Shown here piece by piece: positions 23,272-31,854 of a stretch of DNA of 64,000 bases (the stretch's first letter is position 1; every line of letters starts with the position of its first letter). The notes under the pieces are model-generated. The model made no database searches. It had not been told where the DNA came from and was given only the letters and a program-made list of their open reading frames with translations. Source of the stretch: Flavihumibacter petaseus NBRC 106054 (GTDB lineage Bacteria; Bacteroidota; Bacteroidia; Chitinophagales; Chitinophagaceae). The stretch lies in contig NZ_BBWV01000001.1 of the NCBI RefSeq assembly GCF_000974785.1, positions 1,798,001-1,862,000 of the forward strand, in the 5' to 3' direction. The position numbers and the translations under genes are program-made.

Positions 23272-24696
23272 ATGTCAATCTTAAACATCGACATCGCCTT
23301 ACCGCCGGAAAAGGAAATCACGCGGCACCAGGCCGGTAAGTGGACTGAAACCCATAAGTTCCTGGTGAGAATCCTCTTCCTGATCACCCTGCTTTTTGTA
23401 GTCCCGCTGGAAGGAAGGTGGTACACACAATTCTTCAACTCCAGGGGATTTTTCTGGTACCTGTCATCACTGGCAGGATACCGGCCGAATTTTATTCAGG
23501 TCACATCAGAGTCCGGCCGCTGGGGCATTGGCGCTTACGCTTCCTGGGCAATAGCAGCAGGCATCGCCTTGGGTGGTGCTTCGATCTGGACCTTACTGGG
23601 CCGCCGGTTTGATCGCATCAATTATGATGCATTGTATTACTGGACACAGGTATTGATCCGGTACCGGATAGCAGCAGGCCTGATCGCATTCGGATTTCTT
23701 AAAGTGTACCCGATGCAGATGCCCTACCCGCCACTCTCAAATCTGCTTACAGACTTTGGAGATTACAACACCTACAAGATCTACTGGCAACATGTCGGCA
23801 TCAGCACCTGGTATGAGATCGTACTCGGGTTCGTTGAGGTCATCGGGGGGATCCTGATGTTTTTCCGCGGAACCACCGCCCTCGGTGCAATCATCAACGC
23901 CGGTGTATTGTTCAATATCGCGCATGCGAACCTGGCCTATGATGGCGGCGTGCACGTGTACAGTTCCTTCTTTGTACTGTTTTCCCTGTTATTGCTGGTT
24001 CCCTATATCATCCGGCTGTGGAAACTGTTTGTCAAGGGTGAAGACCTGAAAGCTCTTCAATACGCGCCTGTGCTGAATACGCCGCTGAAAAAATACCTGT
24101 TCTATGGAACCAAGTTCGTTGTCGTCTTCCTGTTTACAGTTCTATATGCCTGGGGCCGCTACAAGGTCCATTACCAGGAAGGCTACCTGAAAGAACCGAT
24201 CAACCCCGCACTCCCCGGCATTGCAGGAATCTACAACGTGACCAGCTTCAAACTGAACGGTACCGAACTTCCCTACAATCCTTCAGACAGCATTCGCTGG
24301 CAGGAGGTGATCTTCGAAAAATGGGGTACCATGGTATATCACGTGAATAAGCCATTCCCGATCTCGCTGGCGAATGGAACCCCGAACCCCAGCAATGTTG
24401 ACCGCCGCTACGAACTGGCCGGTATTGGCGGTGGCCGGCGATTCCTCTATTATGAAGCCGACACGGCTAAACATCTGCTCCACTTTCAGGATAAGAACAA
24501 AAAAGGCGGAGAAGAGGGTGAAAGTCGGAACAACAGTAAAAAGAAAGAAAAACCACAGATACTCACCTGGCGCTACAGCCGTCCCGATGATACGCATTTC
24601 GTTCTCGACGGCCTGAATGAACATAAAGATTCCATTCATGTGGAACTTGAAAGGATAAGCCGCGATTTCCCCATTCAAACTCCTTCCAACCAATGA
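23272..24696 (+). CDS. DoxX-like membrane protein with C-terminal soluble domain (copy 2)
   Basis: A 474-residue paralogue of the preceding protein, begun at ATG 23272 (MSILNIDIALPPEKE). Roughly eight helices, with landmarks YYWTQVLIRYRIAAGLIAFG, FVEVIGGILMFFRGTTALGA and HANLAYDGGVHVYSSFFVLF, followed by the same type of C-terminal domain (GIAGIYNVTSFKLNG). A charged Lys/Glu-rich insert (around residues 410-430) is absent from copy 1. The two copies probably form a heteromeric membrane complex. Its stop overlaps the next start (ATGA at 24693), showing translational coupling. Confidence 0.75.
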   Translation: MSILNIDIALPPEKEITRHQAGKWTETHKFLVRILFLITLLFVVPLEGRWYTQFFNSRGFFWYLSSLAGYRPNFIQVTSESGRWGIGAYASWAIAAGIALGGASIWTLLGRRFDRINYDALYYWTQVLIRYRIAAGLIAFGFLKVYPMQMPYPPLSNLLTDFGDYNTYKIYWQHVGISTWYEIVLGFVEVIGGILMFFRGTTALGAIINAGVLFNIAHANLAYDGGVHVYSSFFVLFSLLLLVPYIIRLWKLFVKGEDLKALQYAPVLNTPLKKYLFYGTKFVVVFLFTVLYAWGRYKVHYQEGYLKEPINPALPGIAGIYNVTSFKLNGTELPYNPSDSIRWQEVIFEKWGTMVYHVNKPFPISLANGTPNPSNVDRRYELAGIGGGRRFLYYEADTAKHLLHFQDKNKKGGEEGESRNNSKKKEKPQILTWRYSRPDDTHFVLDGLNEHKDSIHVELERISRDFPIQTPSNQ

Positions 24697-25454
24697 AAAA
24701 AATTCTGACAATTCTCGCGCTGTTCATAACAGCAACCAGTTTTGCGACACCAACCAGGCTACTGGTCAGGGTGAAAGCAAAAGACGCCAAATTTATCGGA
24801 ACCGGTATCGGTGGTGCGTATGTTGTGGTACGCAATCACCTTTCCGGGGATGTTCTCTCTAAAGGAGTGACTACCGGTGCATCCGGCAACACTGACCTGA
24901 TCATGCTGTCGGCGCATCAGCGTAACCAGCGCCTGACCGATGCTAAAACAGCAGGCTTTGAAGCCAGCATCGATATTTCTGAGCCGTTGCTGGTGGATGT
25001 TGAGGTAACGGCACCGCTTAGCCGAAAGAATGCAGCGGTAAACGGCAGTACCCAGCTCTGGCTTATCCCCGGCAAACACATCGAAGGTGAGGGACTGGTA
25101 ATTGAACTGCCGGGCTATATTCTGGATATCCTTTCCCCCACAACGCACGCCTTCCTGACACTTCCTGCATCCGGATCACTGACGGTTGACGTGAAAGCCA
25201 GCCTCACCATGCTTTGCGGTTGTACGATCACCAAAGGCGGTACCTGGAATGCAGACGATATAGAAGTAGTAGTCCTGATCAAAAAAGATGATAAACCGCT
25301 GCGCGAACAGCGCCTGCAGTATTCCGGCACAGCAAATATTTTTTCATCACCAGTAGCATTGACTGAAAAAGGTGCATATGGTTTGTCGGTTTATGCCTAT
25401 GATCCGAAGACCGGCAATACCGGGGTGGACAATATCAATTTTGTAATTCAGTAA
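24693..25454 (+). CDS. secreted hypothetical protein of the SusCD-DoxX operon
   Basis: A 253-residue protein with a clear signal peptide (ILTILALFITATSFATP). The mature part is beta-rich and looks like two or three immunoglobulin-like or carboxypeptidase-regulatory-like modules (TRLLVRVKAKDAKFIG, SGDVLSKGVTTGASGNTDL). A single Cys-Gly-Cys pair occurs in TMLCGCTITKGG at about residue 172, which could bind a metal or a sulfane sulfur. No family recognised. It is coupled to the DoxX gene before it by a 4-bp overlap and lies 3 bp before the persulfide dioxygenase-like gene, so it belongs to the same system. Confidence 0.7.
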   Translation: MKKILTILALFITATSFATPTRLLVRVKAKDAKFIGTGIGGAYVVVRNHLSGDVLSKGVTTGASGNTDLIMLSAHQRNQRLTDAKTAGFEASIDISEPLLVDVEVTAPLSRKNAAVNGSTQLWLIPGKHIEGEGLVIELPGYILDILSPTTHAFLTLPASGSLTVDVKASLTMLCGCTITKGGTWNADDIEVVVLIKKDDKPLREQRLQYSGTANIFSSPVALTEKGAYGLSVYAYDPKTGNTGVDNINFVIQ

Positions 25455-25457
25455 CCC

Positions 25458-26957
25458 ATGAGAAAAGTGAAACCGAAGAAAGACAGGAAGCGGAAGGGAA
25501 GAAGACAGTTTATAAGAAATGTCGCCAGCCTCGGGGTATTTACAGTAGTATCACCGGCACTGGTTAAAGCAGCAGGAAGATTACAACAGGCAGACAAAAA
25601 AGAAACCGACAGATGGTCAGTACAACAATTTAAGGATGCGGGACTCGCACACTTCAGTTATGCCTTACTGGTAGATAAAAAGATCTACCTGGTGGATCCC
25701 GCCCGCGACGCAACGCCTTATTTTGACTATGCCCGTGCGAATGGTGCCAGCATAGCCGGTATCATCGAAACCCACCCGCATGCCGACTTTGTGAGCAGCC
25801 ACCTGGAGATCCATCGCCGTACCGGCGCCCCCATTTATGTATCCAGGCAACTGGCACCTGCCTATATGTTTACGCCGTTCAACCAGGATGACCGCCTGGA
25901 ACTCGCGCCCGGCATCTTCCTGCGAGGACTGGATACACCTGGCCATGCACCGGATGGGATCTCTGTCGTTCTGGAAGAAGATGGGAAAGACAAGCTGGTT
26001 TTTTCCGGTGATTCATTGCTGATCGGTGATGTCGGCCGCCCTGATCTGCGGGAATACAACGGCGACGTATCGGCCAGGCGGGAGCTCCTGGCCCGCCAGA
26101 TGTTCATCACCCTGAAACTGCGTTTTGCACCCCTTGCCGATGATGTCATACTGTATCCGGCACATGGTGCGGGATCTCTATGCGGCAAGAGCATGCGTGA
26201 CGCCGCGAGTTCCACTATCGGGGAAGAAAAACGAAGCAACCCGGCTTTCCAGATCGCGGATGAAACAGCTTTCGTAAAACACCTGCTGCAGGATCTGCCC
26301 GCAGTTCCGGAATATTTTCCTTTTGATGTGGCATTGAATGTAAAAGGAGCGCCTGACCTGAAAGGAAGCCTGAAAAACATACCGCTTGCCAGCGAAGGGT
26401 TTCGTCCGCCGCTGAACGCGATCATCATTGATGCACGTCCGGAAACAACATTCCGGTTCTCCCACCTGTCGGATGCCTACAACCTGCAGGACGGCTCCAA
26501 ATTCGAAACGTGGTTAGGTAGCATCATTGCACCCGGACAACGATTTTTCCTGGTGGCCGGCGACAAGGCAAAACTTGCGTCGCTCGCAGGAAAGATTGCA
26601 AAGATCGGTTATGAGGCCCAGATCGCTGCTTCCCTTGTATACACCGCAACGGATGGACGCAGGTCTCCCGAAATAGACAACGCGGAAGTGCTGGCACATC
26701 CGGAAAAATTCACCATCATCGACGTACGCAGTGCCCGTGAAGCCGCAAATAGCCAGTTGTTCCCATCGGCCCTGCTGATCCCGGTTAATGAATTAGCCAA
26801 AAGGCAGTCCGAAATTCCGCAGGGAAAGCCGATCGTAGTACATTGCGCATCAGGTTATCGTTCCGCACTGGGCAGCAGTATGCTGCAGCGGTTCTATCCG
26901 TCTGCCGAAATTTATGATTTCGGTACAGCAGTGACGAACTACCTGAAGCATCCATGA
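25458..26957 (+). CDS. persulfide dioxygenase-rhodanese fusion (MBL fold), Tat-exported
   Basis: A 499-residue protein. The N-terminus has a twin-arginine-type signal (GRRQFIRNVASLG). Residues 50-280 are an ETHE1-type metallo-beta-lactamase domain with ETHPHADFVSSHLE, the GHAPDG turn and YPAHGAGSLCG; the second metal site has Phe after the Asp where ETHE1 has His, as in some homologues. Two rhodanese-like domains follow: the first (IIDARPETTFRFSH) has no catalytic Cys in its loop, the second carries HCASGYRS with Cys463. Such fusions oxidise glutathione- or protein-persulfide to sulfite and move sulfane sulfur. Export through Tat would put the reaction in the periplasm, matching SusCD import and DoxX electron acceptors. 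Overlaps the next gene by 4 bp. Confidence 0.88.
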   Translation: MRKVKPKKDRKRKGRRQFIRNVASLGVFTVVSPALVKAAGRLQQADKKETDRWSVQQFKDAGLAHFSYALLVDKKIYLVDPARDATPYFDYARANGASIAGIIETHPHADFVSSHLEIHRRTGAPIYVSRQLAPAYMFTPFNQDDRLELAPGIFLRGLDTPGHAPDGISVVLEEDGKDKLVFSGDSLLIGDVGRPDLREYNGDVSARRELLARQMFITLKLRFAPLADDVILYPAHGAGSLCGKSMRDAASSTIGEEKRSNPAFQIADETAFVKHLLQDLPAVPEYFPFDVALNVKGAPDLKGSLKNIPLASEGFRPPLNAIIIDARPETTFRFSHLSDAYNLQDGSKFETWLGSIIAPGQRFFLVAGDKAKLASLAGKIAKIGYEAQIAASLVYTATDGRRSPEIDNAEVLAHPEKFTIIDVRSAREAANSQLFPSALLIPVNELAKRQSEIPQGKPIVVHCASGYRSALGSSMLQRFYPSAEIYDFGTAVTNYLKHP

Positions 26958-28399
26958 TGACGCCTACAGATTATGATGCAGTGGTGGTCGGGTCGGGGCC
27001 GAACGGCCTGGCTGCAGCCATCACCTTGCAGAAACAGGGTAAATCCGTTTTTTTGCTGGAAGCAAAAGACAGCATCGGTGGTGGGATGCGCACTGCAGAA
27101 CTGACCCTTCCCGGCTTCCGCCATGATATCTGTTCGGCAATTCACCCGATGGCGGTAATGTCTCCGTTCTTCAGCCGCCTCCCCCTTGAACAGTTCGGAC
27201 TGGATTACCTGTACCCTGAAGTAGCCGCTGCCCATCCTTTTGATGACGGTACCGCGGCTGCACTTTCCGGAACGCTGGAACAAACTGCTGCCAGTCTTGG
27301 TACAGATGGACCTGCTTACCGCCGGCTGCTTGAACCCGTAATCAATTCCTGGCAGGATATCAACCAGGAGATCCTGGGACCATTACAGTTTCCCCGCCGG
27401 CCGCTTGACCTTGCTGCCTTTGGCCTCAAAGCCTTGCTGCCGGCATCTTCTATCGCCCGGAGGTTCCGCACCGAAGCGGCCAAAGGACTGTGGGCAGGGA
27501 TGGCAGCGCATTCTATCCGGCCGCTGGAGGCAGCGGTAACCGCAGCAATAGGCCTGGTGCTTTTATCGGCAGGACATATCAAAGGATGGCCTGCCGCCAG
27601 CGGGGGCTCAGAATCCCTGGCAAAAGCACTGGGCGCTTATTTCATATCCCTCGGCGGAAATATTCAGACTGGGATTACTGTCCGCTCGCTGAAGGATCTT
27701 CCCTCGTCAAAAGCTGTTTTATTTGATCTGACGCCGCGCCAGCTGCTGGCGATTGCGGGGCACAAATTTTCTTCCACCTATAGCTGGCAACTGGAACGTT
27801 ACCGTTACGGCATGGGGGTATTTAAAGTAGATTGGGCACTCGATGAACAGGTGCCCTTCACAGCAGCAGCTTGCCGGAAAGCCGGCACTGTTCATCTTGG
27901 GGGAACTTTTAGTGAGATTGCCTTAGGTGAAAGAGAAACCGCAGCCGGAAAACAAACTAAAAAGCCTTTCGTCCTGCTGGCCCAGCAAAGCATTTTCGAC
28001 AACTCCCGCGCTCCTGAAGGCAAACATACTTTATGGGGATATTGTCATGTACCTCATGGCTCAAAGGCCGATTATACCGCCGCGATCGAAGCCCAGGTAG
28101 AAAGATTTGCCCCGGGATTCCGTGAGCGCATCATCGGTCGGCACGTCATGAGCCCGACAGCCATGGAAGCTTACAACCCCAACTATATCGGCGGCGATAT
28201 CAACGGCGGACAGCTGGATCCCACACAATTGTTCACGAGGCCGGCATTACGCTGGTCGCCTTACAGAACATCTGCAAAAGGTATTTATATCTGCTCTGCC
28301 TCAACCCCTCCCGGCGGCGGCGTGCATGGCATGGGCGGATACCACGCTGCACGCCGCGCGCTGAAGGATATTTTCGGGATCAGTACGGATCTTAGTTGA
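26954..28399 (+). CDS. NAD(P)/FAD-dependent oxidoreductase, phytoene desaturase/PYROXD2-like
   Basis: A 481-residue flavoprotein with an N-terminal Rossmann dinucleotide site (VVVGSGPNGLAAAITLQKQG, about residues 11-30), the following acidic strand end LLEAKDSIGGGMRT, and a C-terminal FAD motif in ICSASTPPGGGVHGMGGYHA, as in the phytoene desaturase-like / PYROXD2 branch. The substrate is unknown; carotenoid genes are not nearby. It is last in the operon, with ATGATGA overlapping the previous stop (ATG at 26954 or 26957). Convergent with the SIMPL gene, overlapping it by 8 bp. Confidence 0.88.
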   Translation: MMTPTDYDAVVVGSGPNGLAAAITLQKQGKSVFLLEAKDSIGGGMRTAELTLPGFRHDICSAIHPMAVMSPFFSRLPLEQFGLDYLYPEVAAAHPFDDGTAAALSGTLEQTAASLGTDGPAYRRLLEPVINSWQDINQEILGPLQFPRRPLDLAAFGLKALLPASSIARRFRTEAAKGLWAGMAAHSIRPLEAAVTAAIGLVLLSAGHIKGWPAASGGSESLAKALGAYFISLGGNIQTGITVRSLKDLPSSKAVLFDLTPRQLLAIAGHKFSSTYSWQLERYRYGMGVFKVDWALDEQVPFTAAACRKAGTVHLGGTFSEIALGERETAAGKQTKKPFVLLAQQSIFDNSRAPEGKHTLWGYCHVPHGSKADYTAAIEAQVERFAPGFRERIIGRHVMSPTAMEAYNPNYIGGDINGGQLDPTQLFTRPALRWSPYRTSAKGIYICSASTPPGGGVHGMGGYHAARRALKDIFGISTDLS

Positions 28400-29108
28400 G
28401 AATGAAAATGGTATTAACACCGACAGAAACAGGAATCTTTTCAAATTCAATTTTCGGGGGTTCCAGTTTGTCTTTATTAACTGTTCCGTATCCTCTTACC
28501 ACTACACCAGCTATCCTGCCTTCCAATGCATTCCTGACTGGCGCAACCGACACATCAGTGATCTGAATGGCCCGGCCAATGTTCTGCCCCAAAGCCTGAG
28601 ACATGGCATTTGCCTTTTCCTTCGCTTTCAGCACAGCACGGATCCTGCAGGAATTACGAATTGCTTCCAGTTCTGTATGATCCACATGGTCTATCGACGT
28701 GTTCGATATATCCAGGTCTTCCAGGGTCATAAAAACTTTACTGGCTGTTGTGGCGTCATTTATTTCCAGTAGATATTGCTTGGTCTTGATAATATCACGC
28801 GACTTCATGAAATAATACTTGTAATTGCTGATCTGGTCACTGGTGCGAAGTTTTGTGTCAGTGTTGACGCCGAGCGATTTAAGAGCATTTACCATTTTGA
28901 TTTCCATCTCTTCCAGGGAAATTTTATCCTTCGTGTCTTTCTCCGACAATATGATGCGGATGAAGATCTGGTTAGGGGTCACCAGGCTGTCGGCTTCACC
29001 ATGCACCTCCAGGTAAGGCTGGTCAATAAAGTTCTTCGATTGTCCGCATACGACAGACACACTGCAACCAAAGGCAATTAACGCGAGGGCGAGGGTTTTT
29101 CTGATCAT
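28392..29108 (-). CDS. SIMPL (DUF541) domain-containing periplasmic protein
   Basis: A 238-residue protein with a signal peptide (ALALIAFGCSVSVVCGQ) followed by a SIMPL/DUF541 domain: YLEVHGEADSLVTPNQIFI at the start, the swapped-helix EMEIKMVNALKSLGV, and the typical RIRAVLKAKEKANAMSQALGQ helix near residue 160. SIMPL proteins form ring oligomers in the periplasm and are tied to oxidative-stress protection and to membrane-associated assemblies. Stand-alone gene; the stop is 65 bp upstream-facing from the aspA stop region and no terminator is evident. Confidence 0.9.
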   Translation of the reverse strand: MIRKTLALALIAFGCSVSVVCGQSKNFIDQPYLEVHGEADSLVTPNQIFIRIILSEKDTKDKISLEEMEIKMVNALKSLGVNTDTKLRTSDQISNYKYYFMKSRDIIKTKQYLLEINDATTASKVFMTLEDLDISNTSIDHVDHTELEAIRNSCRIRAVLKAKEKANAMSQALGQNIGRAIQITDVSVAPVRNALEGRIAGVVVRGYGTVNKDKLEPPKIEFEKIPVSVGVNTIFILN

Positions 29109-29173
29109 CCTTTTGAATTTCCTTTTGGATGACAGAAACGCAGCGATTACATAAGCCGCTCCTAAAAGTTATG

Positions 29174-30583
29174 TTAAGACGTGATGAATTTCGGATGAAT
29201 GAGATTTTCCAGCGAAAACACCTCATCCCATTTCTGCTGGGTGATAAGTTTCTTCTCTGTAACAACCAGGTTGTGAATGGATTTGCCGGAAGCCAGTGCC
29301 TCCCGCGCCACTGCTGCACAGGTTTCATATCCAAGAATGGGATTCAACTGTGTTACAATCCCGATACTATTCATCACCATTTCCTTCGCATGTTCCGCAT
29401 TGGCGGTGATGCCCACCACGCATTTCTCGCGGAGCGTGTTGCATGCTTTCGTCAGGTATTCCAGCGACGTGAACAGTGCAAACCCCAGGACTGGTTCCAT
29501 TACGTTCAGCTGCAACTGGCCGGCTTCGGCTGCCAGTGTTACGGTAAGATCAGCACCGATCACATAAAAACATGCCTGGTTCACCACTTCCGGAATTACA
29601 GGATTCACTTTCCCGGGCATGATGCTGGAGCCGGGCTGTAACGGTGGCAGGTTGATCTCATGCAATCCACACCGGGGACCACTGCTCAGCAGGCGGAGGT
29701 CATTGCAGATCTTGCTCAGCTTGATGGCGCTCCGTTTCATGGTACCACTCAGCTGAACAAACGCACCCGTATCATAGGTCGCCTCAATCAGATCAGGGGC
29801 CAGGGTTACCGGCACATCACTGATCTCCGCGAGGTGTTTCACACAAACAGCCGCATAATTCGCCGGCGCATTTACCCCGGTGCCAATAGCGGTAGCGCCC
29901 ATGTTTACTTCTGTAATCAGCTTTTCAGCCTGGCGCAGCTGTACCACATCTTCGCCGATGGTGGTGGCAAACGCATTGAATTCCTGCCCCAGTGTCATCG
30001 GAACAGCGTCCTGCAACTGGGTACGGCCCATCTTGATCACATCCTTAAATTCTTTTCCCTTGTCATAGAAGGCCTGCTGCAACTGACACAAAGCCTGTGC
30101 AAATGATTCCATTTTCAGGTAGAGCGCAATCCTGAACGCGGAAGGATAAGCGTCATTGGTGCTTTGCGAAAGGTTTACGTCATTGTTCGGGTGAAGAAAT
30201 TCATAGGCGCCTTTTGGCTTCCCCATTTTTTCAAGACCGACATTGGCGATCACTTCATTCGCATTCATATTGGTGGAGGTGCCTGCACCGCCCTGGATCA
30301 GGTCACTAATGAACTGGTCCAGGAATTCGCCGGCGATCAACCGGTCACAGGCATACACAATGGCGCCTGTCTTTTCCGGTGAAAGCACACCGAGTTCCCT
30401 GTTAGCCAGCGCCGCCGCCTTTTTCACATATCCGAATGCTTTTATAAAAAGTGGCTCTTTCCCTATGGAGATCCCCGTTATATCAAAATTCTCTTTGGCG
30501 CGAAGCGTCTGGATGCCATAATAACAGTTGTCAGGAATCTCTCTTTCTCCCAGGAAATCGTGTTCAGTTCTTTTGCCGGTCAT
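29174..30583 (-). CDS. aspA: aspartate ammonia-lyase
   Basis: A 469-residue member of the fumarase/aspartase superfamily, cytoplasmic homotetramer, converting L-aspartate to fumarate and ammonia. Signatures: GGAGTSTNMNANEVIANV (substrate binding), HPNNDVNLSQSTNDAYPSAF, and the mobile active-site loop GSSIMPGKVNPVIPE near residue 320. Length and the EHDFLGEREIP opening fit aspartase rather than class II fumarase. Monocistronic, facing away from the PagL-like gene across a 74-bp divergent gap. Confidence 0.93.
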   Translation of the reverse strand: MTGKRTEHDFLGEREIPDNCYYGIQTLRAKENFDITGISIGKEPLFIKAFGYVKKAAALANRELGVLSPEKTGAIVYACDRLIAGEFLDQFISDLIQGGAGTSTNMNANEVIANVGLEKMGKPKGAYEFLHPNNDVNLSQSTNDAYPSAFRIALYLKMESFAQALCQLQQAFYDKGKEFKDVIKMGRTQLQDAVPMTLGQEFNAFATTIGEDVVQLRQAEKLITEVNMGATAIGTGVNAPANYAAVCVKHLAEISDVPVTLAPDLIEATYDTGAFVQLSGTMKRSAIKLSKICNDLRLLSSGPRCGLHEINLPPLQPGSSIMPGKVNPVIPEVVNQACFYVIGADLTVTLAAEAGQLQLNVMEPVLGFALFTSLEYLTKACNTLREKCVVGITANAEHAKEMVMNSIGIVTQLNPILGYETCAAVAREALASGKSIHNLVVTEKKLITQQKWDEVFSLENLIHPKFITS

Positions 30584-30630
30584 GACGGTGAATTTTTTTA
30601 AAGGTACCTATGCAATTAACCCACGTGAAC

Positions 30631-30638
30631 TATTTTTG
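30631..30638 (+). promoter_or_regulatory. candidate -7 element of the PagL-like gene
   Basis: TATTTTTG fits TAnnTTTG and lies 19 bp before the start codon at 30658. No clear -33 TTG at the expected spacing. Confidence 0.35.
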
Positions 30639-30657
30639 TTTGTAAGACGAAACTGCT

Positions 30658-31854
30658 ATGGGTAAATTTTTAACGCGCGGAACCAAACTGCTGGTCCTGT
30701 TGTCGGGAATATGTTTGAGTGCTGCTGCTCAGGACACTTTCAAAGTGAAGGACAAGTTCCGTTTCTTCAGTCTCAAACTTCACACCGGTAACCACTACTA
30801 TACCGGAACTGAGTTGGAAGACAAATTAAAAAATGGCTATGGCTCTATAGAACTCCGGTACGGCTGGCAATCCACCGGTAAGGCAGGCTGGAATGCCGAA
30901 CACCTTTATCCATCCTATGGAATTGGTTGGTACAGCGGATACATTGGGGATGTTGATATTTTCGGAAGTCCCCATGCCTTTTTCGGCTTTATTACATTAC
31001 CGATTACCCACAGCCGTAGAAACATCTTCCAGGTAGAACCGGCATTGGGGTTGACTTATAACCTGAAGCCCTATGATCCGGAGACCAACGTAACCAATGA
31101 TGCCATCGGGGCAAAATTTGCCGTATATTTTTCTATTCATGCAGGAGGAAAGTATCGGCTTACCAGGGAAGTAGACCTGCTGTACGGGATCGACCTGACA
31201 CACTTTAGTAATGGCCGTACAGTAACACCGAACCTCGGATTGAATATGTTCGGCATCAGCGTTGGCGGCCGCTATAACTTCAATGCCAGCCAGCGGAAAG
31301 TTGATAATACAGAACATCCCCAGACGGTGCTCCAGGCACGGCCCGTTCTCGATTACAGCAACACCCGGCCCAGACCGATCCGCGAATCAAGTTTGTCGCT
31401 TTACCAGGCATTCGGAACAGTGCAGAACAAAATAGACGCCGGCACCAATCATCGCTACCTGACCTCATCCACAACGATAGAATGGCAGCATAAATTCAAT
31501 ACAAAACATGGATTGTCGGTTGGCTTCGATGCTTTTGTTGATCCAAGTGCCAGGGACACCTCGGAATACCCGGAAAATAAGGAAGCCATGATGGTCTTTT
31601 TTCCTGGCCTGCATGCAGGCTATGATTTCCTGATAGACAGGCTCAGCATCCGGCTCCAGGTCGGTTATAACCTCAACAGTACTGCGAGAACGATTAAAGG
31701 GAATTCCTATGTTCGGGCGGCAGTCCGCTATGAACTGACCAACCGCCTGTTCGGACAGATCGGGCTGAAAACGATGAATGGCGCCACAGCAGACTGGATC
31801 GAATGGGGCCTGGGGTATAAGGTGTTCCGTTCTGTTTACCGCAAATCCCCCTGA
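30658..31854 (+). CDS. PagL-like acyloxyacyl hydrolase / lipid A 3-O-deacylase
   Basis: A 398-residue outer-membrane protein with a signal peptide (ending SAAAQ). The N-terminal 220 residues form the PagL-like beta-barrel with the catalytic His-Ser pair in THFSNGRTVTP (His182, Ser184), preceded by LLYGIDL. The family removes an acyl chain from lipid A. The C-terminal 170 residues repeat a barrel-like pattern (SLSLYQAFG, GLSVGFDAF, RLQVGYNLN) and may be a second small barrel; such length is common in Bacteroidota members. It converges on the erythromycin esterase gene with a 19-bp overlap. Confidence 0.8.
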   Translation: MGKFLTRGTKLLVLLSGICLSAAAQDTFKVKDKFRFFSLKLHTGNHYYTGTELEDKLKNGYGSIELRYGWQSTGKAGWNAEHLYPSYGIGWYSGYIGDVDIFGSPHAFFGFITLPITHSRRNIFQVEPALGLTYNLKPYDPETNVTNDAIGAKFAVYFSIHAGGKYRLTREVDLLYGIDLTHFSNGRTVTPNLGLNMFGISVGGRYNFNASQRKVDNTEHPQTVLQARPVLDYSNTRPRPIRESSLSLYQAFGTVQNKIDAGTNHRYLTSSTTIEWQHKFNTKHGLSVGFDAFVDPSARDTSEYPENKEAMMVFFPGLHAGYDFLIDRLSIRLQVGYNLNSTARTIKGNSYVRAAVRYELTNRLFGQIGLKTMNGATADWIEWGLGYKVFRSVYRKSP

